DNA from: UBA6522 sp965205045
Lineage (GTDB): Bacteria; Pseudomonadota; Gammaproteobacteria; Steroidobacterales; Rariloculaceae
NCBI GenBank assembly: GCA_965205045.1
Contig: OZ242031.1
Span: 3,348,001-3,412,000 of the forward strand
DNA: 64,000 bases
Direction of reading: 5' to 3'
Of the stretch, positions 61,564 through 64,000 are shown one piece after another. Numbering within the stretch: the stretch's first letter is position 1; each line of letters starts with the position of its first letter. Under the pieces are notes generated by a model, which was given only the letters and a program-made list of their open reading frames with translations, was not told where the DNA came from and did no database searches. Made by a program: the position numbers and the translations under genes.

Positions 61564-62907
61564 ATGAAGAAAGTGCCGCTGATTTCGGCAGCAGAGGCTG
61601 CGCGCAAGGTCAAGACCGGGGACGTGCTGGTCGTTGGCGGATTCGGCATGACCGGTACCCCCATTCACCTGCTGGACGCGATCGCCGAAACCGATGTCGG
61701 CGACCTGACGATGATCGCCAACAACATCGGCGAACCGGGCCTCGGCGGCGGGCGGATGCTGCGCAACGGGCAGATCGGCAAGGCGATCGGGTCCTATTTC
61801 ACCAGCAATCGCGAAGCCGTCGAGGCGTATCAGACAGGGAAGATCGACATAGAACTGCTGCCCCAGGGCAGCATGGCCGAGGCGATCCGCGCCGGCGGAG
61901 CCGGCCTGGGCGGATTCTATACGCCCACCTCTGCCGGTACGCCGTTGGCGGAGGGACGCGACACCCGCATCATCGATGGGATCGAATACGTGTTCCAGCC
62001 GGCCCTGACGGCGGACGTGGCGCTGATACGCGCCTGGCAGGCCGATACCGCCGGCAATCTCGTCTACCGCAGGACCGAGAACAACTTCAACCAGGCCGCG
62101 GCGACAGCCGGGAAGCTGGTAATCGCCGAGGCGGAGACGGTCGTTCCGGTGGGCGAACTCGACCCGGACCATGTTCATACGCCCGGCTGCTTCGTCGACC
62201 ACCTGGTCGAGGCTCACACCACGCTCGAGGAATTGGGCAGTTCGGCCTCGGTCGCGGGGAGCCTCAAGAAGGTGAGCGGGGCGCGCATGACCATGGCTCG
62301 CGGGGCGCTGGAAGAACTGAATCCGGGTGACGTCGTCAATCTCGGCATCGGCATTCCCACCCTGGTGGCGGACCTGATCACACCGGAGCACGGCATCATC
62401 ATGCACACCGAGAACGGCATGCTGGGCGTCGGTCCGGAACCGGAGTCCGGCGGGGCCATGGATTACCCCGTCAACGCGGGCAAGATCCCCGTGACCGCCT
62501 TGCCCGGCAGCAGCTATTTCGACAGCGCCAGTTCCTTCGGCATGATCCGGGGCGGGCATGTGGATGTGGCGATCATGGGCGGGTTGCAGGTGGACGAGAG
62601 CGCCAACCTCGCCAACTGGGCCGTTCCCGGAAAGCCGCTTCTCGGAGTAGGGGGCGCAATGGACCTTGCTTCGGGCGTGCGGAAGCTGATCGTGACGATG
62701 ATGCACACCAGCCGCGACGGGGCCGCCAAGATCGTTCCGGAATGCACGTTGCCGCTGACGGCCGCCGGTGCCGTGAGCGTGATCGTGACGGAATTGGCCA
62801 AGTTCCGTTTCGTGGACGGGCGACTGGCCCTGGTCGAAGTCCTGCCCGGGGCAACCCTCGACGAAATTCGCGCAAAAACAACGGCGCAGTTCGACGTTCG
62901 GGTTTGA
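61564..62907 (+). CDS. 3-oxoacid CoA-transferase, fused A and B subunits
   Basis: 447 residues. The A half has VLVVGGFGMTGTPIHLLDAI and the VFQPALTADVALIRAWQADT region. The B half has NLGIGIPTLVADLI and the catalytic glutamate in HTENGMLGVGP. A fused single chain is the architecture of SCOT-type enzymes, which move CoA between succinyl-CoA and acetoacetate or related 3-oxoacids. Cytoplasmic. It stands alone, so the pathway it serves is unclear. Confidence 0.9.
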   Translation: MKKVPLISAAEAARKVKTGDVLVVGGFGMTGTPIHLLDAIAETDVGDLTMIANNIGEPGLGGGRMLRNGQIGKAIGSYFTSNREAVEAYQTGKIDIELLPQGSMAEAIRAGGAGLGGFYTPTSAGTPLAEGRDTRIIDGIEYVFQPALTADVALIRAWQADTAGNLVYRRTENNFNQAAATAGKLVIAEAETVVPVGELDPDHVHTPGCFVDHLVEAHTTLEELGSSASVAGSLKKVSGARMTMARGALEELNPGDVVNLGIGIPTLVADLITPEHGIIMHTENGMLGVGPEPESGGAMDYPVNAGKIPVTALPGSSYFDSASSFGMIRGGHVDVAIMGGLQVDESANLANWAVPGKPLLGVGGAMDLASGVRKLIVTMMHTSRDGAAKIVPECTLPLTAAGAVSVIVTELAKFRFVDGRLALVEVLPGATLDEIRAKTTAQFDVRV

Positions 62908-62952
62908 AAAAACCCGGTACCTCGCCGGGGCGCCGTCAGGCTGCGCCGGGTA

Positions 62953-62982
62953 CAAGACTCGACCTGACAAGACTCGACCTGA
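62953..62982. repeat. Two tandem 15-bp repeats
   Basis: CAAGACTCGACCTGA occurs twice in perfect tandem (62953-62967 and 62968-62982), followed by CTTGACA, in the gap after the CoA-transferase gene. Confidence 0.8.
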
Positions 62983-62987
62983 CTTGA

Positions 62988-63007
62988 CATGTATTAACTA
63001 ATACATG
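62988..63007. promoter_or_regulatory. Perfect 20-base palindrome, operator-like
   Basis: CATGTATTA-AC-TAATACATG, overlapping the last bases of a TTGACA hexamer (62984-62989) and placed 236 bases upstream of the next gene. Likely a repressor or activator site; no proper -10 box at the standard distance was found. Confidence 0.45.
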
Positions 63008-63243
63008 AGAAAATGCTTATATGTTTATGAATAAAAAGAGACTAAGTTGGCTAGCCAACGTGGTGCCTGGTCTTTTGCCGGTCTTCTTCAACGGAATCCC
63101 CCCTGGTCCCTGACGACCCGGTGATTCCCGTCGGCATCGTCCTCGACTACTGAGCCATGCATGTGTCGGCGCGGTCGCCCGTGGGCATGATCGCCTGACT
63201 TCTTGCGGTGCTAAACTCAGCCTTCGCAGGAGGGCAACCAGGA

Positions 63244-64000
63244 TGAGCAACAACGCGAGATTTCGATGCATGCGGGCTTTGCTGGCGGCGGTTGCAGTGG
63301 CCGCATTTTCCGCAGTCGGCCAGGCGCAGGCGCCCGAGTTCGTATTCGATCCGAGCTGGCCCCAACCCTTGCCGAACAACTGGAAAACCGGCGGCATCAC
63401 GGGCCTTGCCGTGGACGCCGACGACAACGTCTGGGTATACAACCGGCCGAACGACCTGACGGCGCTGGAGCTCAGGGCGGAACCCTCGCCCCCCATCGCG
63501 CTGTGCTGCGCGCGGCCGCCGTCGATGATGCATTTCGACCGGCGCGGCAACGTCATCGGCGCATTCGACGCGCCCCAGGGACACGGCATGGACGTGGACG
63601 ACGAGGGATTCGTCTACCTCGGCCAGGATACCGTACGCAAATACGATCCGAACACGGGCAAGGTGGTCGCCGAAATCGCGCGCACGCCCGAACGGGAGAA
63701 CGGCGCCCGGGTGGGCCTGCCGCCGCCCGTGGAGCGCGAACCCGGACAGGGCAGCCGCGGTCCGGTGATCAATTTCCTCGGCCCGCCCGGGGGCATGGCC
63801 GCCGACCCGGCCGTGCTGGAGCAGCGGGCCGCGGCGCAAAGGACATTTCGCGAGCGCTACCCGCCATCGACGCCGATGGTCGTTGGCGGTATCGAGGAGA
63901 TCCGGATCGTCGAAGCCGACAACGAGGTGTACGTCGCCGACAACTACCTGGGCGGACGCGTACTGGTCTTCGATCTGGATACGCTCGAGTTCAAGCGTGG
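63244..64000 (+). CDS. NHL-repeat protein, exported, 3' end outside the window
   Basis: 252 codons remain open to the window end. ATG 63244 has AGGAGGG nine bases upstream. The signal peptide ends VGQAQAP. The start of the mature protein (FVFDPSWPQPLPNNW) matches the beginning of the NHL protein at 24882 (YRVDPFWPKVPLPNAW), and blades such as GLAVDADDNVWVYNRP, MHFDRRGNVIGAFD and MDVDDEGFVYLGQD follow. A small loop with CCARPPS parallels CCVPTPE there. A paralog with unknown function in the periplasm. Confidence 0.8.

Noticed and set aside
62906..62930. Terminator after the CoA-transferase
   Set aside because: The short stem CCCGG/CCGGG has its T-run only on the minus strand, where no gene was found upstream of it.
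61468..62970. 500-residue frame opposite the CoA-transferase
   Set aside because: The opposite strand has a complete SCOT-type enzyme with catalytic glutamate.

Overview
The window reads as the chromosome of a GC-rich, aerobic, Gram-negative proteobacterium, most likely a gammaproteobacterium with marine or sponge-symbiont habits. The reasons are three large TonB-dependent receptors, sulfatases, Tat- and Sec-exported periplasmic enzymes, an OmpR/EnvZ-type two-component pair, a CobS/CobT pair and a McrBC restriction operon. No rRNA and no complete tRNA was found, so the lineage is an inference from gene content. GC comparisons below are by eye.

Layout. 1-8421: two small exported proteins of the DUF6152 group, a ubiD fragment fused to a coxL-type fragment, a Tat-exported ThDP enzyme with a cytochrome c, an amidohydrolase lipoprotein and a DUF3500 protein. 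8445-12114: a scrambled mobile region that truncates a CBM9-type gene. It holds a DNA adenine methylase, two transposase remnants, a tRNA/tmRNA-like structure and a broken leucine-rich-repeat gene, and is bounded by matching inverted repeats. 12215-24835: DUF6152 proteins, an exported isoaspartyl methyltransferase, two ricin-B-like proteins, two TonB receptors, an amidohydrolase remnant, and a tandem gene duplication that also copied its upstream region. 24882-37092: an NHL protein, another DUF6152 protein, three sulfatases, a metallo-beta-lactamase-fold protein, a HbpS/GlcG-like protein, a LysR regulator with two HTH domains, a TRAP binding protein and a rhomboid protease. 37095-45599: an AT-richer defence island with a PD-(D/E)xK protein, McrB, McrC, two RES-type toxin-antitoxin pairs, an orphan ModA and a ParDE-type pair. 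45718-56608: a gene remnant, a TonB receptor followed by two TlpA-like proteins, an amidohydrolase, a response regulator/histidine kinase pair and a fifth fused DUF6152 protein. 56609-64000: a gene fragment facing a cobT with a lost 3' end, cobS, a tannase/feruloyl esterase, a fused 3-oxoacid CoA-transferase and the start of an NHL-type protein.

Themes. Five fused DUF6152 proteins plus one split pair recur beside TonB receptors, NHL proteins and exported hydrolases, which suggests a shared periplasmic role. All six N-terminal modules are predicted to be cleaved exactly before a His-His pair and share a later Asn-Pro-His motif, so a copper-binding N-terminal histidine site is a testable idea. 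A second theme is gene breakage: at least six loci carry truncated or fused genes (near 2225, 8799, 11484, 18283, 46050 and 56842), which fits ongoing decay and mobile-element activity or, less interestingly, misassembly.
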